From assembly GCA_951804985.1 (NCBI GenBank), contig OX638131.1:5370630-5434629 (forward strand): a stretch of DNA of 64,000 bases. The letters run 5' to 3'. Below are positions 1 to 10,412 of the stretch, one piece after another. The first letter of the stretch is position 1; each line of letters starts with the position of its first letter. Both the position numbers and the translations under genes were made by a program. The notes beneath the pieces are model-generated. The model was not told the DNA's origin. It was given only the letters and a program-made list of their open reading frames with translations, and did not search any database. Source of the stretch: Dryomyza anilis (lineage: Eukaryota; Arthropoda; Insecta; Diptera; Dryomyzidae).

Positions 1-82
1 CTATACAAGAGGTTTGAGTAGTTACGAGGGAAATTTTGAGGAATGTAAATGGTTTGTAGAGGATTGCAGTGGATTAATATAA
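1..82 (+). CDS. Copy A: 3' end of secreted-protein family gene (partial)
   Basis: The reading frame is open from base 2 and ends with TAA at 80-82. The 26 visible residues contain SSYEGNFEECKWFVEDC, which matches the C-terminal end of copies B, C and D, including the last two conserved cysteines. The gene starts outside the window to the left, so its start and integrity cannot be judged. It lies upstream of B on the same strand and is the first visible member of the A-B-C tandem block. An AATAAA occurs at 135-140. Function is unknown; membership of the family is near certain from the match. Confidence 0.85.
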   Translation, partial: YTRGLSSYEGNFEECKWFVEDCSGLI

Positions 83-134
83 GTGCATTAAATTATTAAA
101 TGTGATTAAAGTTTAATCTAAATAATAGAGTACA

Positions 135-140
135 AATAAA
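135..140 (+). terminator. Poly(A) signal AATAAA of copy A
   Basis: AATAAA lies 53 bp after the stop codon of copy A, in the same kind of position as the signals of B, C and D. Confidence 0.5.
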
Positions 141-499
141 ATCTACTGAAATGTAATAAAAAAACAACAATTTATTTTAATTTACAATAAATACAACTAA
201 ATTTACTTCTCTGTCGAATTCTAAGCATTGTCAATCAAAGGCCATTGAAAGTGTCGAAATAATTGAATTGGATTTTTTTTTTTATATTTTGCATACAAAA
301 TCTCAAATTTACTGATTTTTATCTACATAACCATTAAATTTACAATCTACAATTTCTAAACTTAAATTGTCTACAGAATTCTATATACACAATTTTAAAA
401 TTTTTTTAAATCGGTTGAGTGGTTCGCAAAATAATGAATTTCACCTGATCGTTTTGGTCGCGTTTGGTCGCACTGTGCATGGTATGCCCTATAAACATA

Positions 500-2329
500 C
501 AATATTCAACTTTTAATATCTATTTCATGAAATATCTATTTTTTGACATTTGATTTTTTAGTCATAAAAGTCAAAACCAATAGCGCGAATTTGAAAATTT
601 TAAAATCTTGTCATGCCAAAAGGGCGAATCTTTTCATTTTTTTGCCATAACTTTTTACTGGTACAAGATCAAATTGTAGAGTAAAGGTATTAATTGTTTG
701 TTTTCAAAGCATATATTGATTGAGATCAATAATTAAAAATAATTTGACAACATTTTTCTTGAAAATTTTATATTGCGCAAATAAAGAGTTATAGCAAAAA
801 ACAACCATATTTGCATTTTGGTCAGGATACAGCCACACAAAATCCTTTTTGATAATGCACTAAGTTGTCCGAATCAAAAAATATTTTATATACGTTATGT
901 TCACAGAAATAAAATGTACGTAATATTGATGAATTCCGTTTTTCAAACCATGATTCATAGTATTAAAGATTTTTTTTTTTGGACAAATTTTTTTCGAAAA
1001 TTTTTTTTTTACGAACAATTTTTTTTTCGAACAATTTTTTTTTCGAATTTTTTTTAAAAATTTTTTTTTCTAACAATTTTTTTTTCGATTTTTTTTTTCG
1101 AATAATATTTTTTTTGGATAATTATTTTTTTACTGTTATTTTTTAAATAAAATTTTTACAACTTTTTTTTTCGAATTATTTTATAAAAAAAAATTATTTG
1201 AAAAAATATTATGAACAAATTCATCAATATGACAATTCAAATTCGTTGTATTGAATATTTTGTTCATATGAATGCATTCATTAATATGTCATATAATGAA
1301 CGGTGGTATCAATATGATGAATCTGGTAGTTGGTGAAAAAATTCATAATATTTATGAATAAATTCATCATATTGATGATTTTTTTTCTGTGTTAATTGAT
1401 GAGTAAACCAAAATAACAAAAAAAAGAAAATTTTGAACTAATTTTTTAAGCAATTCAAACTTTATAATTTGACATTTTAAAAAATGCAGATTCGCCCCGT
1501 TGGCGATATGTCATTGACAATAAAATGAACAATTAAGTCATATTCTTAAATTTTGTTGAATTTTAAATGATCTCAAGTTATCTTAACTTTAGGACGTGCA
1601 TAGGTCTTTTAATAAAATTACAATTAGCTCAACAAATTAAATATCCTACAGCAGATCAAAAACAATTTTATATATATTAAAAAAAATATATATATATTTC
1701 GACATGTGGTACTGATAACGATATTTGAATTTGAATGTATGAAATTTGTAGAAATTGTAAAGGGAAATTCTAATGGGTTCAATATTCGGAATTGATCAAG
1801 GGATTTTTCATAAGCCAATCAATTACATGAAGAATATGATTTGACTAACTTCACATTTTCACTAATAGGAAACATTTTTAGTAGGACAGGGACTTTTTTT
1901 TTACATATTTTGGACATATTTTCTTGAAAAACACGCATAAAAGATAACAATATGAATCCTATCAAAATTTGTGGAATATTAAAGACAGATATACGCCATT
2001 GCAAATAGTACGGGAAAAGAAAAAAATGTATTTTAAAATTTTTCGTTAACACTTTTTGAACTTTCTCAAGTTCAGCCGAGTTCCATATCAGTCCAGTTCA
2101 AATTGGAGTTGAATTCATTATCGTCGTAAAAATAAACAAACAAAATTTATAAAAAATAAAAAAAAATTATAATAATTTTCATTTAAAATCGGCAAGCAAT
2201 TGCCTATAAATTTAAAATACAGTAAAACCGAAAATGTGCTTAAGCACATCACTGATTAAAAACATGCCAAAGATCACAAAAAAGTCCAATTTAATCAACG
2301 AAATAAGAGTAAATGCTCGCAAGAATTAG
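500..2329 (+). repeat. Duplicated upstream block of gene B
   Basis: Most of this stretch aligns with 4262-5856 upstream of gene C, with the reverse complement of 21693-22290 plus 25250-26790 upstream of D, and with the reverse complement of 28627-29560 upstream of E. Shared landmarks are the phrase GCCAAAAGGGCGAAT (609-623), the wording GGTACTGATAACGAT (near 1707), CCAATCAATTACATGAAG (1815-1832) and the final 100 bp before the TATA box. The duplicated unit was therefore gene plus about 2 kb of 5' flank. A 490-bp mobile element at 902-1391 interrupts this copy only. Confidence 0.75.
902..1391. mobile_element. Short TIR element of the CACAG family, with empty site known
   Basis: The element begins CACAGAAAT and ends TTTTTTCTGTG, and is flanked by TT on both sides (900-901, 1392-1393). 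The paralogous block upstream of gene C lacks it: 4850-4875 reads straight through with a single TT at 4861-4862. That comparison sets both ends and a 2-bp target duplication. The interior holds the family phrases ATTGATGAATTC and CAAACCATGATTC and long T-runs with TTTCGAA. It encodes no transposase, so it is non-autonomous. Other copies: 7240-8029 and 60870-61262 (degenerate), 34999-35785, 35887-36537, 62577-63344. Confidence 0.85.
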
Positions 2330-2337
2330 TATAAAAG
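2330..2337 (+). promoter_or_regulatory. TATA box of gene B
   Basis: TATAAAAG lies 54 bp before the ATG. The box and its surroundings are conserved upstream of C, D and E. Confidence 0.8.
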
Positions 2338-2383
2338 CCTCCGATTTCGATAGATGAAATTAGTTTAAATTAGAACATAGAAC

Positions 2384-3583
2384 ATGTTATACAAATCAAG
2401 TTCTTCGCGACTACTGGCGCTTCTCTTCTTGCCGATAATTTTGCTGGCTAAAGATGGCATTGCGGTCCAGACTCCAGGCGATACTAGTTCTTCACGGTAC
2501 TTGCAAGGAAACATCACCCAAATGTATGACAAGAACATCGACAATTTCGAAAAGGTTTTAAAATTCTCCAGTCTAAGCAAAAATCTAAACTTTAAGGCTG
2601 ATGTTTTGATTGGACTCTATAGTGCCATGAGTGATGTGCGGCACTTTGATAATCCACTGCATGCTATTCCAATGTATAACGAGCTCGAAGCGCTCATCAA
2701 TGCTAACATTAGTGATTCTAATCGAGAACAAAGTGACGTCCTGGAGGCCAAACGTAATCAACTGGCCGTCATCATAATCGAGAAGGGCGCTGAGGTCTTG
2801 GCATCCGCAGTCTTTCTGAAGAATTGCAAAGATAAAGCAATGGTGAAAGATTTATTCGGCGAGCTCTATGCAAGCAATAAAACTCTTTCGAATCTCACGA
2901 TTACTACTATGGTGAATAAAGTACGCTGGATGTTGCCAATGGAGAAACTTATAGAGTCGCTGAGTAGTATATCCCCGACTGCGGTCCAAAACGTGGATGC
3001 CTTGATGGCCTTGTATAATGAGGATCAGTTCAACAGTACCCAACGAGAGACCGTTGAGACTCGGCTGAGACAGCTGCGATTGCATCTGGAGAATCCCACG
3101 TTGCCTATCGGCGAAGTATGTCTGATCGAAAAATTCTCCGACGCGCCGGATTGGAATAGTTATCTGCAGAAATGCCGTGTAGCACGTAACGTTTGTATTC
3201 ATTTCAATCCGAAATCTTCAGGACACGCTAAACGCGTTTATATTGTTAATGTTGATACCAAAAAAGGAACGTTTACATTCGCAAATAGATACTATGACAT
3301 GCGACCACCTCGTATAATCGATGATCAAGAAGAGAATGATGGAAATATGTATAACGATCGAAATAGCGAGGTTTTCGAAACCAGCATAGAGTGGAAGGTA
3401 GAGCGCAGAGGTGATCATGTGATCATGAAGAACGAGGATTCCACGATGTATCTTTGTGCAGGAATTTCTGCGACAGTAAACAAAATGGGTGAACGGTTGA
3501 TCCATACAAGAACTCTGAGTAGCTACCAGGAAAATCCCGAGGAATGTAAATGGTTTGTAGAGAATTGCAGTGGATCAGAATAA
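2384..3583 (+). CDS. Copy B: secreted protein of unknown family, 399 aa
   Basis: This is an intact intronless gene. Residues 1-27 form a signal peptide (LLALLFLPIILLA core), so the product is probably secreted. Residues 30-235 look helical and hydrophilic, with sequons at N43, N108, N165, N170 and N217. The C-terminal half (245-399) has six cysteines (C246, C264, C271, C358, C388, C395), probably three disulfides, and short alternating strands around STMYLCAG and EECKWFVENC. That pattern suggests a beta-trefoil-like fold, which is inference only. One more cysteine (C148) lies in the helical half. B has the shortest linker of the family, about 26 residues shorter than C and D. The ATG is chosen because all copies share it and the TATA box lies 54 bp upstream. 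I do not recognise the family. Confidence 0.92.
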   Translation: MLYKSSSSRLLALLFLPIILLAKDGIAVQTPGDTSSSRYLQGNITQMYDKNIDNFEKVLKFSSLSKNLNFKADVLIGLYSAMSDVRHFDNPLHAIPMYNELEALINANISDSNREQSDVLEAKRNQLAVIIIEKGAEVLASAVFLKNCKDKAMVKDLFGELYASNKTLSNLTITTMVNKVRWMLPMEKLIESLSSISPTAVQNVDALMALYNEDQFNSTQRETVETRLRQLRLHLENPTLPIGEVCLIEKFSDAPDWNSYLQKCRVARNVCIHFNPKSSGHAKRVYIVNVDTKKGTFTFANRYYDMRPPRIIDDQEENDGNMYNDRNSEVFETSIEWKVERRGDHVIMKNEDSTMYLCAGISATVNKMGERLIHTRTLSSYQENPEECKWFVENCSGSE

Positions 3584-3609
3584 GTCCATTGTAACGATAG
3601 TTTCAGTGA

Positions 3610-3615
3610 AATAAA
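3610..3615 (+). terminator. Poly(A) signal AATAAA of gene B
   Basis: AATAAA lies 27 bp after the stop codon, in a 3' flank (GTAACGATAGTTTCAGTG before it) that is shared with gene D. Confidence 0.65.
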
Positions 3616-3712
3616 TTGATTTATATGTTAACAAATAATAACTAATAAATAATAAATTTGTGTGGAATAGTCGGAATATTTATTTTTATAGGAACTTTTA
3701 CTGGGGTCTGTA

Positions 3713-4096
3713 CACTCAGAGGAAAAACACATTTTAAAATCAAGCACAGTCTTAGTTGATTTTAAAATTTTCAACTTTTGATCATACAACCATGTTTTAA
3801 CAATGCAAAATTTTAATACTAGGTTGAAATACATCGAATCTAAAATTACAACTTTAAATTAAAAATGCATTTCCAATTTTAAGTTGCAGCAATCTAATAT
3901 CAAGATTGCACCAACTTTGATTTAAGATTATATCAACTTTAAAAAAAAATATAAATGCAACGCGTTCTCATTTCAATCTTAAATCAACGTTGTTCGTTGG
4001 TGAATTAAAAAATATCAACCTTACTCGACTTTCATGACGGCTTTTGCTTGATTTAAGGTTGTTTTTGCTTGATTTTACAATGTTTTTCCCTGAGTG
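3713..4096. mobile_element. 384-bp MITE with CACTCAG terminal inverted repeats and TA duplication
   Basis: The left end is CACTCAGAGGAAAAACA and the right end is TGTTTTTCCCTGAGTG, flanked by TA at 3711-3712 and 4097-4098. The TIR continues inward through TTTTAAAATCAA / TTGATTTTA. The interior repeats CTTGATTTTA and AAATCAA motifs in both orientations. A TA duplication fits a Tc1/mariner-type non-autonomous element. No coding sequence is present. It sits about 130 bp downstream of gene B. Confidence 0.8.
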
Positions 4097-4139
4097 TATT
4101 TAATATGACAAATAATGGTTTAAGAGGTAGTTTCTCAAC

Positions 4140-4270
4140 GGAATTTTTAGTAAACATTTTAATTTGTAGTGAAAAAGAGAATTTTAAGTAAAAATTTGAT
4201 TTTTATTCAAAATTTTTATTTTGAGTGAATATTTGTATTTTTTAGTGAACAAAACTTTGAATTTTAAGTC
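4140..4270. repeat. Degenerate patch of the 19-bp minisatellite
   Basis: About six decayed units of the AATTTTTAGTGAAAAATTG type, recognisable as TTTTTAGTGAA and AGTAAAAATTTGA, in the orientation of the 46.5 and 57.5 kb arrays. Confidence 0.55.
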
Positions 4271-4340
4271 ACACTTTTAATATCTATTTTAAATCTTACC
4301 ATATGAGCATTTCATAAATATGCTGATTTTTGAAGATAAT

Positions 4341-5002
4341 ATATCGTCACTATCATACCAAAGGGGTGAATGTGTAATTTTTTGACATTTGATTTGTTTG
4401 CATTTATAATTTAGTTTTTTTCTCAAGAACACTGTGCCAAAATCGTGTTTGGTTTTGTTTGATATTTCTAGCCACAAAATACAAAACCAAAAGGGCGAAT
4501 CTTTTTCTTTTTTTATCATAACTTTTTATTGGTACAAGATAAAATCATGGAGTGAAGGTATGAATTATTTATTTTTGAAGCACCTAACGATTGGCATCAT
4601 TATTTCAAAATAATTTGCCAATTATTTTTCTAGAAAATAATAAAAATTCGAAAATTTATTTTTAAATAATGATGCCAATCGATAGGTGCTTTAAAAACAA
4701 ACAATTAATGCGTTAATGTCACTATTTGATCTTTTACCCATAAAAAATTATGACAAAAAAAACAAAATTATTTGAGTTTTGGACGGTATATAGCCACACA
4801 AAATCCGGGTTTATAATTAAGTAATTTGTCCAAATCAAAATATATATAATATACGTTATGTTAATTGATGAGTAAACTAAAATAACAAAAAAAAAAATGA
4901 AAAAAATAATTTGCACAAATTTTAAAAGCACTTCAAACTTTAAAATTTGATTTCCCAACATTTTAAAAAATTCACATTCGCCTCTTTGGCATCAGTGACG
5001 TC
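4341..5002. mobile_element. Non-autonomous TIR element inside the duplicated block, with inner hairpin
   Basis: The left end (TCGTCACTATCATACCAAAG) and the inverted right end (GACGTCACTGATGCCAAAG) pair imperfectly over about 60 bp. Inside, 4567-4710 forms a long hairpin whose arms contain the GATAGGTGCTTT motif or its complement. Related copies occur near 540-1520 (left end deleted), 25740-26790 and 29390-29560, and part at 33520-33725. It has been carried along with gene duplication, so it is older than the B/C split. No open frame supports a transposase. Confidence 0.6.
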
Positions 5003-5856
5003 TTTGAAAATAAAATTAACAATTAACTCATATTCATACATTTTGCTTTAAATGTCTAGTTTAAAGGTTATCTTAACGGTTGACTCTAGGAAGTGCCTTG
5101 GTCTATTAATTCAACTACAAATAACTCAACATTTCAAATGTACAACAGCAAGATCATAAACAATTTTATTTTTATTCACAAAAAAAAAAAAAACATCATG
5201 TGGTACTGATAACGATTTTTGAATAATTGTATGAAATTTTTTTTTGTAATAAATACCCTTGTAGAAATTGTAATAGGTTCAATATACGGAACTGACCATT
5301 GAATTTTTCATAAGCCAATCAGTTACATGAAGAATATGATTTGACTTACCACACATTTTCACTAATAGGGAACATTTCTACTTGGAGAGGAATTTTTTTC
5401 TTGGAATATCTGGAACATATTTCCCGGGAACACACTCATAAATGATAGTTTGTATGAATCCTATGGAAAGTTATCAAAATGTGTGAAATATTAAAGACAG
5501 AATCACGGCATATTTTATGTACAGGAAAGAAAATAGTTTTTTTTTCAAATTTTTCGTAAACACTTTCTAAGCTGCCTCGAGTTTAGCCGAATTCCATATC
5601 AGTCCAGTTCAAGTTCGAGTTGAATTCATTATCGTCGTAAAAATAAACAAACTAAATTTATAAGAGAAAAAAATTATAATTCCGCAAGCAATTGCCTATA
5701 AATTTAAAATACAGTAAAACCGGAAATGAACTTAAGCACATCACTGATTAAATACCGTAATAATTTGCGACGCAATCTCCTAATTTATTAATGGCAACGG
5801 TTAGCAAAAAGTCAAATTTAATCGAAGAAATAAGATTAAATGCGTCCAATAATTCG
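5003..5856 (+). repeat. Upstream block of gene C
   Basis: Homologous to the DNA just upstream of B, D and E. It ends with a CCAAT (5846-5850) about 10 bp before the TATA box. No gene is visible in it. Confidence 0.65.
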
Positions 5857-5864
5857 TATAAAAG
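5857..5864 (+). promoter_or_regulatory. TATA box of gene C
   Basis: TATAAAAG, 54 bp before the ATG, the same spacing as in gene B. The flanks are almost identical to those of gene D. Confidence 0.8.
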
Positions 5865-5910
5865 CCCCCGGTTTCGTTTGATGAAATTAGTTTAAATTAA
5901 AACATAGAAC

Positions 5911-7188
5911 ATGTTATACAAATCAAGTTCTTCGCGACTACTGGCGCTTCTCTTGTTGCCGATAATTTTGCTGGCTAAAGATGGCAATGCGGCCCAGGCT
6001 CCAGGCGATACTAGTTTATCGGGGTACTTACAAGAAAACATCATCGACATTTATGACAAGAACATCGACAATTTCGAAAAGGTCTTAAAATTCTCCAGTC
6101 TAAGCAAAAATCTTAACTTTAAGGCAGATGTTCTGATTGGACTCTATAATGCTATGGGTCAAGTGCTACACATCGAAAACCCTCTTAGTGCGATCCCGTT
6201 GTATAACGAGCTCGAAGCGCTCATCAATGCTAACATTAGTGATTCTAATCTAGAACAAAGTGAAATCTTGGAGGCCAAACGAAATCAACTAGCAGTTATA
6301 ATTATCGAGAAGGGCGCTGAGGTTTTGGAATCAGCAGTCTTTTGCAAAGATAACGCAATGGTGCAATATTTATTTAACGAGCTCTTTGCAGGAAATAAAA
6401 CTCTTTCCAATCTCACAATCACTAATATGGTGGATAAAGTACGCTGGATGATTCCAATGGAGCAACTTATAGAGACTTTGAGCAGTATATCCCCGAATGC
6501 GGTTCAAAACGTAGACGCGTTGATGGCCTTGTATAATGAGGAACAGTTTACCAGTACCCAACGAGAGACCGTTGAGTCTCGGCTGAGGCAGCTGCAATTG
6601 GAACAGGTTTTTACTGCTAAGGTAGAGCATTCGGTAGAGCATCCCGTAGATAATTCGGCAAATAATTCGAATGATAAGTCGGCTGAATTCAAAAGTTATG
6701 AAACCTTGCTTAACGGCGAAGTATGTCTGAGTCAAAAATTCACCGACGATTGGATTATTTATCTGCATGAATGCGGTGAATCATATAACGCTTGTGTCCA
6801 TTTCTATCCGAAATCTTCAAGGGGCCCTATACGCGTTCATAAAGTAGATTATGATAGCAACAAAAAAGCATTTACATTCGCTAATAAATACTATAGTATG
6901 CGACCACTACGCATTATTGATGATCAAGCAGAGAATGATGGAATTATTTTCAACGTTCGAAGTAGCGGGGATTTCGAAACCAGCACAGACTGGAAGGTAG
7001 ATTTCGAAGGTGATCATGTGATCATAAAGAACATGGATTCCACGATGTATCTTTGTGCAGGAAGTGCTACGGCAATAGACCACCACGATGAAAGGTTGAC
7101 CTATACAAGAACTCAGAGTAGCTATCGCGAAAATTCCGAGGAATGTAAATGGTTTGTAGAAGATTGCCGTGGAATAAAACAAGATTAA
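5911..7188 (+). CDS. Copy C: secreted protein of unknown family, 425 aa
   Basis: Intact and intronless, with the same plan as B: signal peptide (1-27), helical half with sequons at the NIS, NKT and NLT sites, linker (about 231-268), then the six-Cys C-terminal half. The linker contains a degenerate repeat, SVEHPVDNSANNSN, and is the main length difference from B. Compared with B, the LKN before the first cysteine is missing (FCKD instead of FLKNCKD). C and D differ at about 7 residues outside one tract and about 11 within it (residues 82-141). The TATA box is 54 bp upstream and AATAAA 26 bp downstream of the stop. No domain I can name; likely extracellular. Confidence 0.92.
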   Translation: MLYKSSSSRLLALLLLPIILLAKDGNAAQAPGDTSLSGYLQENIIDIYDKNIDNFEKVLKFSSLSKNLNFKADVLIGLYNAMGQVLHIENPLSAIPLYNELEALINANISDSNLEQSEILEAKRNQLAVIIIEKGAEVLESAVFCKDNAMVQYLFNELFAGNKTLSNLTITNMVDKVRWMIPMEQLIETLSSISPNAVQNVDALMALYNEEQFTSTQRETVESRLRQLQLEQVFTAKVEHSVEHPVDNSANNSNDKSAEFKSYETLLNGEVCLSQKFTDDWIIYLHECGESYNACVHFYPKSSRGPIRVHKVDYDSNKKAFTFANKYYSMRPLRIIDDQAENDGIIFNVRSSGDFETSTDWKVDFEGDHVIIKNMDSTMYLCAGSATAIDHHDERLTYTRTQSSYRENSEECKWFVEDCRGIKQD

Positions 7189-7214
7189 GTCCAATGTAAA
7201 GATTGTTTTGGAGT

Positions 7215-7220
7215 AATAAA
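7215..7220 (+). terminator. Poly(A) signal AATAAA of gene C
   Basis: AATAAA, 26 bp after the stop codon. Confidence 0.65.
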
Positions 7221-7239
7221 TTGAGTTATGTATTAATAA

Positions 7240-8029
7240 ATAATGTCATATTGGTGAATATAATCATAATATCTATGAATAACTTAAAAAATGTTTGTCA
7301 ATTGTTCACATATTTATGAATATAATATTCAATTTGATGTATATTGTTGAACTAATATTTTTTTTCAAATTAAATTAATTGATGGAATTTTTGTTTGCAA
7401 ATTTTAAAAAAAAAATGGTTTTTAAAAAATAAAATTTGAAAAAAAGTCCTTAAAAAAATAAAACAAAAAAATGTCTTCGAAAAATATTTTGTTAGTTAAA
7501 AAATTATCCCAAAAAAAATTTTTTTTTCGAACTATAAAAATATTTCAACAAAAAATGTTATCCGACACAAAATTTTTCAACATAACATATATTTTTAAAA
7601 ATATCTTTTTATTTATAAAAAATTGTAATTATACATAAATATATTACAAACATTTTACTAATTTTCGCACGTTGAGCAAGCATTATATAGAAAAAACACA
7701 CAAGAACCTACTTCAGAACTGAGAAGTATGGCAAAATATGAACGAAAAATATTTTGATTAAAATTTGGTTTGATGAACAGCACTCTTCAATATGATGGAT
7801 AGGTTGTATTTTATGTATTTGTTCATTAATATGATGAAACGTATTCTTCACATGCAGTTCATCATATTGAAGAACACTTTTTCGACATTTACCAAGCGTT
7901 CATTATATTTGTGATAGCATTCATAACATTGAAATCGTTAGTCATTAATATTATGAACGGTTCTTCAATACAATGAATCATGTCTTAAAGAACGGAATTC
8001 ATCAATATGATGTACATTTATTTTTTGTG
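7240..8029. mobile_element. Degenerate CACAG-family element
   Basis: The right end reads GGAATTCATCAATATGATG then TTTTTTGTG, the inverted form of the family's end. The interior has the family phrases (GATGAAACGTATTCTTCACA, TGAAGAACAC, poly-T runs). The left end is decayed and its position is approximate. It begins about 20 bp after the poly(A) signal of gene C. Confidence 0.65.
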
Positions 8030-10159
8030 CATGAATTACATACAATTGATGTATAAGATGTCTATAGTGAACCTTTTTCTCATTTTGTTGAGAAAGCGTC
8101 GTTGCGAAGTTCGGTTACAAAATAATAGTCTATACTAAATAAAAAAATAATTTAAAATAATTAACCATTTAAATGTATTCAAAAAATATTAAAGTTAAAC
8201 ATTTTTTGAGTATTTTCAATTACAAACATATAAATGGTAAAAAATAAATAAATTTAAAACATTTAAAACAAAAGACTTAAGACACAAACCTGCACGCGGT
8301 TTCGCAGAGCTGCCTCAAATTAGGCATAGAAATTGATTTATACTTGTCTTTATTTTATGACAAGCACTTAAATATAAAAATTCAAAAAACAAGCAAGAAA
8401 AATACGAACAAATGCCAAAACATTTAAAAACTAGTTTCTCATAAAACAGGCATTCGAGGAACATTTGAACTGAGTGACGCCCAACGAAGCGAGTTATTCG
8501 ATCAAATTAGTAACGTTTAGATTGAAAATTAATAGAGTAGCATTTATCAGCGCACATGCAGCATGAAACATGGCCAATAAGATACACACTTCAGATACAC
8601 TTACCACGAAATATATTTTGGGTTGTAAGTTGTACGGGGCTCATGTTTAACGGTCATCAGTCAGACTGCTGTTGGGTGACGTGATGTTTTAGGTTTTTCT
8701 TTTGTTTATTAAACAACTAAACCAAAAGGTGTTGTACACTCTGCCAAAACAAAAAACGCTTGACAAGGGGCAGTAATTAAGCAAAATGTCTGTGCCTTAG
8801 GTTTCTAGAAAATTGATTAAATTCCAAGTGCTCTAACTGGGGTGGCAGACAGCAGGGACCACCGTCGATTTAATTTATGCCAATTTTCGCGTATTAATAA
8901 CAGGGGGGGGGGGTGGTTGTGGTTCCAAAGAAATTACAACTTAATTTGTTAATTTTTTTATATGTTGTATCCGTTTTGTGGTCAACAAGTTTCTGTGGCC
9001 CCTTCAGCGGTGCTGCATACATTTACAGCTGTTCTCGCCGGAATCTGCGCTAAGCTGTAGTGTGATGCGTTGCCATAATTATGGCAAATTAAAAGCACTG
9101 CATAATGCAAAACGCGGCGCGCTTTTGTTCCTCGGAAGTATTTTTGCCGCAATTTTCAGTCAGCGCTTTGTTGTAAATTATGCCATAAATGTTTTATGAT
9201 TTTTGTATTTATTTCTTGTTTTATTTTTTTTTATTAAATTCAAACCCTTGGCATTTGCGCAATGCTCTCATTATTGGTTATTAATTTAATGCCGCAGCAA
9301 ATTGCTCTGTAAATTTGCTTTGCTTTTGCACGCATCGCCCTGCTCTTTCTGCGCTCCCCTACAACCGGCCGCACGGCTTTTATAGTAATTTAATCTGGTG
9401 CGGCGTTTAGCGGCAAAAGCGCTTAATGTTGGCGCTCTTTTGGCCTGATGTGCGCAGCCGCACCTTAATTTGGTCGCTGCTGTTGCTGCCTTTCTGCCTG
9501 TTTTTTTTTTTGCTTTTTTTTTGCATTTTTGTTTGCATTTTTGTTTGCCTTGTTTTTTTTGTCTGCCGTTTCAGCACAGCGGCCTGCCAAACTTAGTAGC
9601 GTGATTTCGACGCTCATTGTAGTGGGCCGTCGATACGCCCTTTGAGCCGGTTGCCTTTAATGTGTTCGTGGTTTTGATTAAATTTTTTTGGTTTTGCAAC
9701 CACAAGTGCTGTAATTACCGGAGCTTTTAATGAAGTTATATTTTCGCTAATATGGCTTCATTTTGTGCCAAATTATTTATTGCGAACGACTAACGAAAAC
9801 TTTGCAAATTTCGTAAAATTTGAATTTAAGGATTTTTGTTTTGTACGATAAAAATTTAAATTTTAAAATCAGGAAATTAATAAAATTAAAATGATTTATA
9901 AAATAAAAATGTTTTTTTTGTTTGATTTTATATCATAAATAGTAATAAAAATTAAACAATTCAAAAATAAACCTTTTTTTCGGCCATAAAACATGATCGT
10001 GTCAGACGACTTAATTGGAGTCACTTTATTTATTTATTTATTTATTAATTCATTTATAAATTTATGTATATATTTATATATTTATTTATTATATTATTTT
10101 ATTAAAACGTATTGTTTATTTATATTTGTTGTTTTACTATTTTTTTTTTGAATTTTACG
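8030..10159. other. Non-coding DNA, partly single-copy island
   Basis: No gene recognised. 8280-9700 is richer in GC, has no repeat structure, and has the look of fly intergenic or intronic sequence. It contains a run of eleven G at 8903-8913 and T-rich stretches at 9500-9560. A (TTTA)n microsatellite lies at about 10024-10090. Confidence 0.5.
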
Positions 10160-10412
10160 TCACCAGTAGAACTATAAATAATAAAAGGAAAATGTTAAGA
10201 AACAACAATATCAAAGTCACGATGTACGGAAAAATGACCCGGTGAACCGAATTGGCAGGCATTCGTTGCGATGAACAAATTTAAAAGAAGATCGGTACAA
10301 CAGTCACTGTATTACTGTGTAGTGAACTTTAAACTGTGTGTGTGGTTGTAAAAATGTGTAGTGCCTCTAAAACTGTCGGTTGGTATATATGTTAGCATAT
10401 ACACCAACCCAG
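10160..10412 (+). repeat. Dispersed repeat ending in a GGTTGGTATATAT hairpin, copy 1
   Basis: Matches the reverse complement of 49865-50072: both carry a TATA-like stretch before AATAAAAGG, then AAGATCGGTA, GTGTAGTGA, two or three CTGTGTGTGG-like blocks, GTGCCTCTAAA and the GGTTGG...CCAACC hairpin (10378-10409 here). It could be the end of an LTR or another retroelement. No ORF identifies it. Confidence 0.6.
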
